Source of the DNA: Ficedula albicollis
Lineage: Eukaryota > Chordata > Aves > Passeriformes > Muscicapidae
Reading direction: 5' to 3'
Assembly: GCF_000247815.1 (NCBI RefSeq)
Contig: NC_021673.1
Span: 41,742,592 to 41,806,591, forward strand
DNA: 64,000 bases
Shown: positions 12,558-24,368 of the stretch, one piece after another
How the letters are laid out: the number at the start of each line of letters is the position of its first letter
How positions within the stretch are numbered: position 1 is the stretch's first letter
Program-made: the position numbers and the translations under genes
The notes under the pieces: model-generated
Seen by the model: only the letters and a program-made list of their open reading frames with translations
Told to the model about the DNA's origin: nothing
Database searches by the model: none

Positions 12558-15500
12558 CTTCAAGGAAACAAAATTTGATGTGAATCTAGTAGTTTCTTAG
12601 ATGTCCTGCCTAACATTTGAAGTATGTGCTGATAAAAAAATTTCCTGTGTCAGTGGCACGCTGTAAAATTCTAATGAATTCAGTGGAACATCTGCAAAAT
12701 GAGAGTGGAGAACTATTGGACAAACGGTTCAACAAATGCTTTGCCCAGTGTAGATTGAGTTAAAACAAAATCAGTGTTATTTGTACTGGGGGTAAAGTGG
12801 GGAACAGACCAACAAGAAGTGAGATGTGAAAGAAGTTAAGGGTAGCTGGCAAACAAGAGCAGAATAAGTAGTCTGGGTGAAAACTAAAGCACCTTCACAT
12901 CCCATGGTAGAAACTGTGCATTTAGCTTTGCATGGATTGTGTGACCTAATGTGCTGAGGAACCATTTCCCAAAATGTTGTAGCAGACAATAAGGAGAACT
13001 GTGTCACTTGACAGCTAATTAGGAAACAGAAAAATCTCCTTCTTCCCCTGACGCTCTACTGAGTCCTCAGCTGTACAATAGAAACACTTATGGATGGTAC
13101 AGATTCACAATACCTTTGCATTGCAGTGTTCGTGGTAGTGTCAGCTGCTTGATGCTAATAAAATAAATACAGATAGTATGTCTTCAGACCATCTTACCAA
13201 ATGTGAATTAGCTTTCTCTAAGGTCTTTGTTAGTTTTCAGCCAGGTGTGATTTGTAAGGTCTTTGCTAATATCTTATGTCACTGAAACCTTTTAAGAACT
13301 CTGTGCTTAATTTTTAAACATGTGCTGTCTAAACTTTTTTCTACACAAAGAATAAAACAAAAAAAATAAAAAAACCCCTTGAAATGTCATATTAGCATCT
13401 TTGTGTTCTTAATTTTGAGTGCCTCAAGAGCAAAGGCCAGTGAAGATTCTTTCATTCTTCCTTGCCCAGTGTGTTTCATAGCCCAGATCCCCAACAGCTT
13501 TTTTGGTGGAATATCTTCCCCTTTTTGTTCCCTTGGCTTTCCATCCCCATCTCTTACATGATAATCAATAGCGATGTCTTTTTGCAGGTAGTGAATGCAG
13601 CGGTGCCTTTGGACAGGTATCTTCCCTGTTGTTGTGATTAATCCTTGCTTAAGGTTATGATGTAGACTGATCCCAGGAGTGCATACTGGGTGCACAACAG
13701 AGCATAGTTCCCAGCAAAGCCCCAGAGGGGGTGCTGGCAGGGCAGCTGCTGCTCCCTGTGAGCTGGGAGTGCCTTGCCTTTCTGTGCATCAGTCTACCCA
13801 CCAGTGATGACAATGGGAATCAAGCAGCACCTAAAAATCTGTTTGAAATGCAGCTTAACTCTATTTCACAAGGCAGAAAAAAAAAATTTTCAGGGACAGT
13901 CTGAGTAGAGGACATGTACAAGTATGCTCGTCGCATTCCCCTGGAAGGCTGTAGTTAATCATGCATGCAACATCTGGCCTGCTAGGACACAATCTGTGTG
14001 TTGGATGTGGGCTGTAATTTCACTTCGTAGGGTCTAATGCAACATGACTTACATCTCTGTGTGGGTGCTGCTGAGGTCTAGCTTAGTGTGTGGCTTTCAG
14101 TGGTGTTTGGAAATAATGTTTGGCTTGAAGAAGCAAAAAAATGTAATAGCCCTTTGCTAGACCAAGGTATGCTAATCCTGTAAAAATTGTCCTGTACTGG
14201 AGCAAGTAATTAATCCAGGCATAATATAAGAATTCCCTTAGAATGTGCAATTTTGGGCACAGATATACATTATCTTCTGCTCTAGTTTTCATATCCGTAT
14301 AGATGTTCATTTTTGTCACTGAGATCTTATAAACTTTATAGGCATTGTCGAAGTAGTTGTGTGAAGAATGATTTGGTGTTGAAGTTTTGCCTGGTGAGTA
14401 CATGATCTGGGATGCTAGAGAGCAGCTGGATGAAGCTCATTGGTACTGTGTGACCTAAATTGTCATCTGCAGTATGACTGACCCTTAACAAGGATACATT
14501 TAATTTTTTTTTAAACAAATGTTGTCTAAGAAATGGGAGGCGTAAATAATAAACCTTTGGATGTTCATCTGTTCTGTGTGTGATTCTGAAATGTAGTTTT
14601 TGATTCTCAGATCATCCAAAGCAGGGTCCCATGTATTTCCAGTGGCAAAGCTGATTTCACTGGAAGAGCTCCTTCAGGTCCTACAGGATAACTAAGTGGT
14701 AGAAAATTGTTCTGTGTCTGTGACCTTAGTGCCCTAATGGTCATGTAAATTTATCTGCAGATGAGGACTCTTCTTCCTCTGTGGGCAGATCTTAAAAATC
14801 AATGCAAGTTAGGACTTAAATGCTCTCTGGTTCAGCACTTAAAATGCAATGCTGTGTTGGGACAGAGACTAACAGAGGCACAAATGGATAACAGCCTTTA
14901 CAAAATGTCATATGGTCCTTAGTGAAACTACTGCATCTAAGTTGTATTGAAACTATGTGGGCAGAAAAATATCAGCTCTGCTTACCCTTCAGAGAAACCA
15001 TCAGCTTTTCAACAGCACTAGGATTTACAAATTGAGAGTTTGTTCAGGCATGGTTTGATCTGGCACTATTTGGGGCATGGAGCAAAGCCTACAACCTTCA
15101 GTGGTTATCTTGTCTTGACCAGAATTATTCAGCTACCAGTTGCTTTTTGTTTTTATTGTGAGGCTGTATTCCATTGCAAGTTATGATGGTGTTGGTGCTA
15201 TGGCTGAGACTCTGGCTCTGTAATGGCCACTGGAAGGATGATGTGTGAAAGGGCTGTTCCTGCCCCAGCCACACTAAGCTCTGAAACAGGTACCAAGCAT
15301 TTCTTGCTGCTCACAAGCCTTGTGCTCACATGTGTTGTCAGGAGTCTTCAGCACTACTAACAAGAAAATAAAAGAGTGACTTTCTAGTTAGATCAAATTA
15401 CCTTGTTCAGAGTAAATGAAGTTAAAAAATGAAAAACAGGCTGTTTCATCCTTGTTACGGCAGGTCTGGCTGTCAAAGCCTGTGCTGTTGCAGTGCTGCC

Positions 15501-16828
15501 CTGCAAGGCAGTTGCAAAGTCACCCGAGCTGTTCGGCTGCTTTGCTGACAAAGTAAGTGTGGCGGGAGTGTTGCAACACTTGCTCAGGTAAGTAATGTTT
15601 CAAACACTCCCCCAGCCAGAGAAAGCACAGCAGCCCCAGATACTACACTAAAAACCCCACTCTTTCATTCTGTTTTTCAGCAGCAGTGCTGGAGAGTTGC
15701 TGGCAAGGGTGAGGGAACATAACCCTAGACCAGCAGCCTATATAATGAATGCCCAGTTCCACTTGTCCTTACATCTGGGGTGTTAGGAGGGCGACAGGCA
15801 GGGCAGGATTTGCTCCCCAGGTGTGGCCCCGTGTGTTTTGGCCATGAGGGCTGTGTTAGCATCTCTGTGCTGGGTGGCAAGGGCAGGGGATGGGATGTGT
15901 GTGCCTGTGGGAAGGGAGTGGGTCACTGAGGGGAAGCACATGGTGTGGCTGGCATTGCTGCTCCCTGTGTTTGCAGTAGGATAGAGTTTCTAAAGGATTA
16001 GATAACACTCCTGAGCTCCATGGCGTGCAGTTTTTAAACTGTGTTTACAGTTCAGAAGGTACTCCGAGTAGAGATGATTATGTCCTTTAAGTGCTGTTTT
16101 TGTTGCAGCTTCTGTGATAAAAGGAGGTGCTGGTGAAGACATTTTTGCTGGCAGATACGTATTCTCAGAGTTGTTGCTGTGCAAACTTTTGGGGGATGGG
16201 AGCAACCTACAGAGATACCTCAGCACTTCCCTTTAATAGAGGCACATCATTAAGCCATTTCCTGCACATCTGAGAGGCTGTTGGAAGAACAAGATGCTAT
16301 TGAAATGAAATTAAAGAACTGCTTGATTTTTTTTTTTATTTTTTTAGAGTATTATTTAATTTAATCTTTTTGGAGTATTATGGTTTCTGGGGAAAAAATA
16401 ATGTAATGAAGACAGCAAAATTACATTGATTCTGTGGTCTAAGTAACTAGAGGGAGAAATTCCAGTCTCTTCTTTCCTTTCCTCTTCAAAAAATATAAAA
16501 TATGAGAGAGAGTACAAATTGTAAGATTGTGTTACCCTGTCAGCTATTAGCCTGACTGATGCAATCCCTGCAATACAAGAAGCTTTTTGCTGATGTATGT
16601 TCCCTATAATGTGTATGTGTACATGTTGCTTACGTTATTTAGGCACAAATATACATGATCTATATAATGTGTACATTATATATAAAGCAGCATAAGAAAA
16701 CCTAATGGAAATATAACAGAGTAGAGTGAGACCTCCTTGAGTCCCAGGCTCGTGATGGACGTTGGGTACTGGGCAGCAGCATGTGGGCCAGGCAGGTGCT
16801 GGGTGGCTGTCAGGACCTGTCAGATGGG
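12558..16828. other. Intronic stretch without recognised features
   Basis: Mixed AT-rich sequence with slightly GC-richer patches (about 13700-13790 and 15770-15960). A 10-bp inverted repeat (arms TATATAATGT and ACATTATATA, 2-nt spacer) lies at 16661-16682. No gene, RNA or repeat family was recognised. Confidence 0.45.
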
Positions 16829-16878
16829 CAGGGCTCTTTCTGTCCATCTGTCCTTGCAGGGCTCTTTCTGTCCATCTG
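16829..16878 (+). repeat. Short tandem duplication, 28-bp period
   Basis: CAGGGCTCTTTCTGTCCATC occurs at 16829 and again at 16857. The second copy diverges after 22 nt. Confidence 0.9.
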
Positions 16879-17904
16879 GGCCCCCAGCCACCAACTGTGG
16901 TGGGGATGGGTGGGCAGAGATGTTTCTGATAACCAGTGTGCTCCCTGGAGAAGTGCAGTATCCTCTCATTTCAGGGCAAGAATGACACCTCTGCCTCTCC
17001 ACTGTGTGGTGGGGATCGTGAAAAACTCTCCAAGCTATTATGAGCCAAACAGCTCATATGATTTCAGTGGTAAAAAATTAAACAAATAATTTAGGTTTTT
17101 GGTGATGTTTGGAATTGGAAGATCTTACTCACCAACACAGAATTTCTGTCAGTATGTGAAGAGCCCAAAATTCATGGTGGAAAGATGCATAAAAATTACA
17201 AATTGGAAGATGCAGACATAGCAATACAGCTCAGAGTATTCAACGGAGTCCTTGCATGACCTTTATTCAGCAAGGAGGTGGTCTTGCAGCACTTCACTGC
17301 AATAGCTCTTTGCAGCATATTGCTCAATATCATAATGGCTGCAGAGGAGCCAAAACATCATGCTCTTTCTGTCTTCTTTAATATTTTTCCAGAGTTGTGA
17401 GCCAGCTGCATCTAGCTGACAATCCCACTGACTTCCGTAACAATGAGTTGTCCTCTATTCGTTTGTATATAAAAACTACAGAGAAAAGGCAAGTCATGTT
17501 TTTGTAAGTCAATGCTGAGACATGGATGAAATGATTATTTAGCATCCTAAGGATGTGAGAATGATTTTTTTTATTGCTGGCCTTTGAATTGAAAGGTTGA
17601 AGATATATTTTTATATATGAATGTGGACATGGTATGTGCTGGATTTTTATCTGTCACCCTGCATTTTGATAGTTTCTTCAGAGAAGATGAACCTTTAAAC
17701 GTGTTTCAGCTAACAAAAGATATTATTTTTTTCACATAAAAGCCTTAAATTTTGAATAAATATTAATGCTTCATGTTCAAAACTGTATTAAGTCTATGCT
17801 GTGCTCTGTTTACAATTTATATATGTTTAAACTTCAAAAGGATATTTTTAAGGCTAATCGGTAAAATGCATGGCTAAGGCATATTTCTGGAAATATAAAG
17901 TCAG

Positions 17905-18170
17905 AAGTAATGACTTTGGGCTCAATCCTGCAGTTCTTTGTCTCCCACATACTTGTTTGGGTTACAAATCAGAGCAAACAGCTTTTTAAGGTATTGATCC
18001 CAAAGCAGCTCTGTGCTTTCACTGGTATTGAGCTGAAAGGATGGGTCAGATTTAGCTTGACACCAATGACAGCTTTCCATCAGAGCACTGGTTTTGTTCC
18101 AGGTGCCAGATGGAGCAGACTAAAAGTTGCTGCAGTTTATACCTCACTGGTGTCAGCCTGCTGCTGATGC
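17905..18170. repeat. Degenerate hairpin-type repeat relic (tentative)
   Basis: GGGCTCAATCCTGCAGTTCTT (split as GGGCTCAATC and CTGCAGTTCTT, from 17918) and GGGTCAGATTTAGCTTGACA (from 18043) resemble the 'ggctcaatcctgca' and 'gggtcagattctgatct' wording of old interspersed repeats common in turtles, crocodilians and birds. An imperfect inverted pair supports a palindromic element: TGACACCAATGA (18058-18069) and TCACTGGTGTCA (18144-18155), matching at 11 of 12. The family name is not recalled, and the call rests on resemblance. Confidence 0.3.
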
Positions 18171-18667
18171 TCAGGGTTTGCTGTGAGGCACCTGTACTGT
18201 CTGGCTGTGGGGAACATAACCAAGAGGATGGCAACGTGTCTTACCAATAAATGCTGCTTGGGAAAAGTGAGGATGAAACAGTTTTCAAAAATAATAAGGA
18301 ACTACCAGAATACATTCAGTAGTGAGAGGGTTTGTCTTAGCTTTCTTACATTACCAATGTCTCAATGAAGTCTGCATGAGAAAAACCGCCCAACCCACGA
18401 TCATGTTAAATTGTGCCTGCACCTGTGGAGGGAAGACTGTTGTTCCAGCACCCCATCCCATGTGAAATGTAAAGAATTCAGCTAAACTAAATCAGTGTTC
18501 TTTACTGAATCATCTGAATTAATCTCTAGAATTTCAAGTAGTACATATTTTAATTGAAAACGAATTCCTTGGTAAACACCAACTTGCTAGTAGATATCTT
18601 CTAAAGGAGGTTTTCAGCATTCAGTGTGTTTTCCCATAGTATAATGATTTAGTGTGTCAGGACCACC

Positions 18668-18945
18668 ATTCAGTAAAAGGGTGAAGTAAATTTTGAGAAT
18701 GTTCTTGTGTCTGTAATCTTTCTTGATGAAAAAAAGAAGCTTTATTTTTATTGCTTTCCAGTTTAAATAATAGCTGCCGGATTTGACAAGTGGCACTAGT
18801 AAAACTATTCAGTAAAAGGGTGAAGTAAATTTTGAGAAGGTTCTTGTGTCTGTAATCTTTCTTGATCAAAAAAAGAAGCTTTATTTTTATTGCTCTCCAG
18901 TTTAAATAATAGCAGCCAGATTTGACAAGTGGCACTAGTAAAACT
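18668..18945 (+). repeat. Tandem duplication, 139-bp unit, two diverged copies
   Basis: Copy 1 is 18668-18806 and copy 2 is 18807-18945. About five substitutions are visible (for example GAATG/GAAGG, GATGAAA/GATCAAA, CTTTCC/CTCTCC). At about 3.6 percent divergence it is clearly older than the large duplications in the window. Confidence 0.95.
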
Positions 18946-20280
18946 GTGCTGAAAAGCAAACATCAAAGATATTATGGAAATCTTGTTTATAGTTGTTCAA
19001 TGTTTTGTAATTATTGCTGATTTTTTAATAGATTTATTGATGGGCTGTCCTATAACTTCACCATTAAAATTTACAGCAAACTTTTACTTTGCCTTTAGTC
19101 ACAGAAGTAATATTGCTGATGATGACATACATGGTGAAAAAAGCCTTGCTGTTTTTCTGTTTTCTGAAATGGAAGAAAACAATGTTTTCTTTGCTGGGAG
19201 GAAAGCATTAGTTTCATTAGTATCCCCTACTATATGAACCCTTTTTCAAAAAAGTTTCGTAGTAATTTTCTTTCTACTGGAATTAGATATAAAAAGAAAC
19301 AAACAAGCAAAAAAAGGAGACAAGACAGTGAAGATATATTCAATGGTTCAGATATGTCATAAGAAAGGACTGATCTTGTTCTTTCTGTCAGATGCCTGTT
19401 GCTGTTGATGAATTCTGATAAAACAAATGTGATGGGACCAAAAATGGATTTTAGTATTTTTAAAAGTAGTGGTTTTTATTGCCTCTGCCTCAAAGGAAAC
19501 TCCAACACCTGAACTCTCTTCCCCTCCTTGCTAAAAGTACATTCTCTTCCTTTTTCCCCTTCTCCTTTTCTTTGCTTAGGGCTATGGTTACAGTAGTTAA
19601 TTTTTAAAACAGGAAAATAGAGATTTAAATAGAATTAGAGAAAGACGCCTTTGTACTAGGTACTGTACAGTATAGTGTTTAAAAAGTCAAAAAATATGTT
19701 AGCAGAAAATGCCTAGACTGTAATTTAGATAACAACCCAGACAATGAGCTAGCTTGTTAATTGTAAAGGCTGGTGGAGAACTGCCAGCTAGAGAACTTGT
19801 CTTTTTGTATCCCACTGCTCCTCACAGCTCTCCTAGGTGATGAATGACAGGACATGAACTTTTCTAGTTCAGGCTTTACTTTTTCTAACATTATTATTTT
19901 TTCCGCTTTATTTTTAAAAATGAAAAAGAAAAAAAAAAAGCAAACCCAAAAACAACAAAAAATCCAAACACTCCCAAAAAACCCCTCAAAACCAAATGAA
20001 ACCCAAAAAAGTCCTTGTATCAGAAGAGCCATTAGCTGAAGTCTTACAAGAGTAAGTAATAATCAAAACTGTGAGGAAGCATGCAGATTGGGTGGTCTGA
20101 AAAGCAGGGTAAACAGAGCTCTGTGGCCTGAACATTGGTGCTGTAGACATCACTGTAAGTGCTTTTTAGAGCAAGTATGCAGTTTGCAAACAGTGTATCT
20201 CGCCAAATTACTCATCTGAAAACTGTTTCTGAAATAGCGGCTGTGAGGTATGCAAAATTGCATGCTAACAGCCTTCAGAC
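18946..20280. other. Intronic stretch with A-rich simple sequence
   Basis: AT-rich DNA with an A-rich, C-interrupted tract at about 19917-20010 (AAAAAGAAAAAAAAAAG, then repeated CAAAAA and CCAAAA units). No gene was recognised. Confidence 0.45.
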
Positions 20281-21756
20281 ACTTCTAATTTTTTTTTTTT
20301 TTTTTTAGCTGCCTTAGAGTAACTGCAGTGATGGAGAGGCAGTCTGGGAGTGTCTCTGTGGTCAGGCTGTTCAGTGGCTGTTCAGTAGCTCTTGGGGGCA
20401 GTTTTCTGGGGGAAGATGAGCCAGGCAGCACTCCAGCCCTCCCCATTGCAGCTGTTAGAGGGCACTGGACGATGGGGAAGATGATCTACCAGGCTGGTCC
20501 CCAACCCACCAGTCCTCACTAAAGCCCAAGTGCTCTTTGATGGCAGATTTTGAGCAGCAGAGATACTGTACCTGATACAGAGATAACCAAAGTGGTAATT
20601 CCTGAGGTCCCAGCAAAGAATTGAGCACAAGTTGTCCATAAACACCTAACTCTTCCACTCCTCTGCCAAATACTAAGCATGTGGTTAAAGTATTCTGTTA
20701 TGCAAGGGGTGGTAAGAAAACAGCAATAGCTCTGGTAGAGATGTGAGCTGCCCACTTCATCTCTGAAGGGTTTTGGTACGATTGCTTCCTGCTCACAGTT
20801 TAGGCTAGGATTTCCTGAGGAATTTTAGGGAATTAAGTACAAGAATGTCACAGCATAGCAAGGAAGTTTAGGTGTCTGATGCTGCAAGGGCTAAGCTTAT
20901 GCAGAATGACACTAGCTCATTATGGTGTAATTTCAAACTGATGTAGTTAAACTGATGCAGAAGACTGTATGCATAAGCCTAAGTCCACATTTTGTTGGCT
21001 TTACAACAGTTTGGTTTAACTTCTAATTTTTTTTTTTTTTTTTAGCTGCCTTAGAGTAACTGCAGTGATGGAGAGGCAGTCTGGGAGTGTCTCTGTGGTC
21101 AGGCTGTTCAGTGGCTGTTCAGTAGCTCTTGGGGGCAGTTTTCTGGGGGAAGATGAGCCAGGCAGCACTCCAGCCCTCCCCATTGCAGCTGTTAGAGGGC
21201 ACTGGACGATGGGGAAGATGATCTACCAGGCTGGTCCCCAACCCACCAGTCCTCACTAAAGCCCAAGTGCTCTTTGATGGCAGATTTTGAGCAGCAGAGA
21301 TACTGTACCTGATACAGAGATAACCAAAGTGGTAATTCCTGAGGTCCCAGCAAAGAATTGAGCACAAGTTGTCCATAAACACCTAACTCTTCCACTCCTC
21401 TGCCAAATACTAAGCATGTGGTTAAAGTATTCTGTTATGCAAGGGGTGGTAAGAAAACAGCAATAGCTCTGGTAGAGATGTGAGCTGCCCACTTCATCTC
21501 TGAAGGGTTTTGGTACGATTGCTTCCTGCTCACAGTTTAGGCTAGGATTTCCTGAGGAATTTTAGGGAATTAAGTACAAGAATGTCACAGCATAGCAAGG
21601 AAGTTTAGGTGTCTGATGCTGCAAGGGCTAAGCTTATGCAGAATGACACTAGCTCATTATGGTGTAATTTCAAACTGATGTAGTTAAACTGATGCAGAAG
21701 ACTGTATGCATAAGCCTAAGTCCACATTTTGTTGGCTTTACAACAGTTTGGTTTAA
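20281..21756 (+). repeat. Tandem duplication, about 737-bp unit, two essentially identical copies
   Basis: Copy 1 runs from 20281 to about 21018 and copy 2 from 21019 to 21756. By eye I see no substitution, and the translated frames inside are identical; only the internal T run differs (18 versus 17). A single A is shared at the junction. The repeated reading frames have no recognisable product. Confidence 0.96.
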
Positions 21757-23732
21757 ATTAATTAGGACAAAGATTTAAATTAAGGTAAAGTAAGTCACTC
21801 TTAAACTGAACTGTGAATATATTTGATAAAATACCTATGCAGATGTACAGATATGGATATGAATTTTCTGGTCAAACGAACCTAAACTACCTAATCTTTC
21901 TTTGCCAGAACACTCGTTCCAGAAAATTCTTCTCTTTGGGTCTTTGCACAAGCTGTTAAATTATTTTGTAATTACCTTTAAAGATTGATAGAAGTAAATT
22001 TTCTCTTTCATCTACTCTTCAACTTATGATGTCCAACTACTGTGCCTCTACAGACTGAGAGATAATAGGACAGCCACTCCTGTCTTTAGAGAAAACTCAA
22101 CCATCAGAAGCACTGGAGCTTTGTGTGGTTATATTTTATTCTCTTCTCGACTCTTTCATTTAGCTCATCCTAAAGTTTGGTAACACTAACATTTATGCTT
22201 GTGGTTTTGGAAGGTAAGTGGAAAAGTCAGGATGAGTATGGCCCCACTGCATCACAGATTTTGGTGGAGAGTGGGGGAAGGTGCGTGAGAGAGCCAGTGC
22301 CAGGCTGCCTACTTGTGGAATGAATTTATTTGAGAAGGGATTTCTTCAGCAGCTGGTGGTTTCCTCTTTTGACCTATGCCACTTCCAAAGAGGGCTCAAG
22401 ATGGTTTAGTGGTGATGAATTGGCAGACTTGTCACTAAGCTGTAAATCTTGAATCTGCCTTGCTGGGTTGAGGTGTGAACCCAAGATCTAGAGGAGGTCA
22501 GCATTTCAGACTGCTGCTGTTTATATAAAACTCTTAAACCTTCTTTAGTGACGGAAGTACTGTTAATAATAATAATTTTTTTTCACTTTTACAGTCTCTG
22601 CCATTCCAAAATTACTTGATGGATATCTGTTTTATCAATTAAATGCAATTGACATAAAAAATAAAAAAAACCCCTAAACCAAACTACCCAACCCCCTCCG
22701 CCCCAAACTGAAAGCAAGAAAAGGCCATCAAAGTTGAGCCCAAAATAATTTTTTCTGATATGACTTAATTTTTCCTAGTTTCAGGACAGGTACAGAAGAA
22801 ACAAAAATTCTCCCTTGTTTAAATGTCCCTTATGATACTGATATTTTTGAGTGTTATTCTGATGTTTCCATTAGGGAGACAGGTTTTTACGTAGGCTCTA
22901 GATTTTTAGACATTGGGTATTGTGGGGCTGCATATTGTTGCTGCATATTTGTTTTTTTAACACTGTTCTTTTTCAAATTGTGTAAGGAACTGTCTACCTT
23001 GCATAATGCAACCTTGAATTAATTCAGCTCACTGTGAATGAGCTGCTGGGTCTGTGCTTGCTACTGCAGAGCAACCAACTCAGGTGCAAAAAGCAGGCTT
23101 AGCCTTACTTTAAGTAAGCCTTAGCCTTACTACTTCTGGTTCTGTTAAACTGGCCTTTTTGCTGCTGGTCATCCAGTCTGTGTCTATAAAAGGTGAAATG
23201 ACAAAGGGATGAAATGCTGTGTTGTGTTGGTTATCATGTTAAAAAATGAACATATTTATTTTAAATGACCACATTTTCACCTAATTTGTAGAAATAAAAT
23301 TATTTACAGCTTCAGTAGTTAACATATTTCTAATAACATTGAAAGACTTAAAATCAAGTGGTGTGAGAGTATTTACAACTCCCTATCATTTGCTACTGGG
23401 TAGATACATGCATGCTCCTATGTAATTGAACTGAATGAGGAGCTTAAATTGAAATGCTTATTTGTCACACCAAGAGTGAATCCTCTCTTCACAATAAAAG
23501 TCCAGCAGTGAGAAAGGGTTGGTCTCTGCAAGAGGGAAGATTTGAGGGAGTATCAACAGAATTTCACCACAGAAGGCTTTGCTCACATGCAATCCCGTTA
23601 TTTCAAGTACAATCTACTCCATCTAAAATTTGCATATATAATTGAATAGTGCCAAAGGCTGAAATAATTTACACTTAAGCTCATAGCACTTTTTGTAATG
23701 CTAAACAAACAAGGGTATTCACATTACCCAAG
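21757..23732. other. Intronic stretch without recognised features
   Basis: AT-rich sequence. It includes a small internal repetition of AAGCCTTAGCCTTACT near 23095-23135 and an A/C-rich tract near 22657-22705. No gene, RNA or family-level repeat was recognised. Confidence 0.4.
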
Positions 23733-24114
23733 CAGAAACACCCTCTGGGCTTTATCCCTCTCCATCCCCTCTAATTAAATGGACTTGAGAACTGGGCTTG
23801 AGATATTATGATGATTGAAGATGCTTATCTGGAAATCCTGCAGCTTTTTAACACATAAAGTGGTGACCTATGTCATCACCTAGATTTGCAGATAGCTGTT
23901 AGATAGCTCTTTTGTGCACAACTCAGAAACACCCTCTGGGCTTTATCCCTCTCCATCCCCTCTAATTAAATGGACTTGAGAACTGGGCTTGAGATATTAT
24001 GATGATTGAAGATGCTTATCTGGAAATCCTGCAGCTTTTTAACACATAAAGTGGTGACCTATGTCATCACCTAGATTTGCAGATAGCTCTTAGATAGCTC
24101 TTTTGTGCACAACT
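23733..24114 (+). repeat. Tandem duplication, 191-bp unit, two near-identical copies
   Basis: Copy 1 is 23733-23923 and copy 2 is 23924-24114, both from CAGAAACACCCTCTGGGC to TTGTGCACAACT. One substitution is visible (AGCTGTTAGA versus AGCTCTTAGA). Confidence 0.97.
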
Positions 24115-24169
24115 GCTGGTTTTGATTTTGAATAGCCATGGAAGTGGTAGAACAGTATTGCTGACAGTA

Positions 24170-24368
24170 ATAATGTTCATTTATAGAGCTTTTCTTTCCA
24201 AAGACCTGAGAAGTGCCTAAAATAAAGTTAGTGTACTCATTTTGCTTAGAAGAAATAGGAGTCCCTAGTGACAGCTTAGTCAAAATCATGCAGCTAGCTA
24301 ATGACAAAATAAAAAATTGCACTGAGGTAGCTACACTCAAAACCAGGACCTACCTTCTTGGTCCCTCC
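24170..24368 (+). repeat. MIR-type SINE relic
   Basis: Ordered matches to the MIR/CORE-SINE pattern are visible: a CTTTCCAAAGACCT segment, then a GTACTCATTTTGCTTAGAAG equivalent of the 'ccattttacagatgagg' block. Next comes AGTCAAAATCATGCAGCTAG, the equivalent of 'cccaaggtcacacagctag', then AATGACA, and finally CAAAACCAGGACCTACCTTC, the equivalent of the 'aacccaggtctcctg' end. MIRs predate the mammal-bird split, so a diverged copy in an intron is expected. Recognised from recalled consensus wording only. Confidence 0.6.

Noticed and set aside
16661..16682. AT-rich 10-bp inverted repeat as a terminator or cruciform element
   Set aside because: A bacterial-type terminator makes no sense here, and short AT palindromes are common by chance in AT-rich introns.
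20328..21259. Identical small reading frames at 20328-20522 and 21065-21259 taken as a gene family
   Set aside because: The identity comes from the 737-bp tandem duplication. The peptides are unrecognised and show no independent coding signal.
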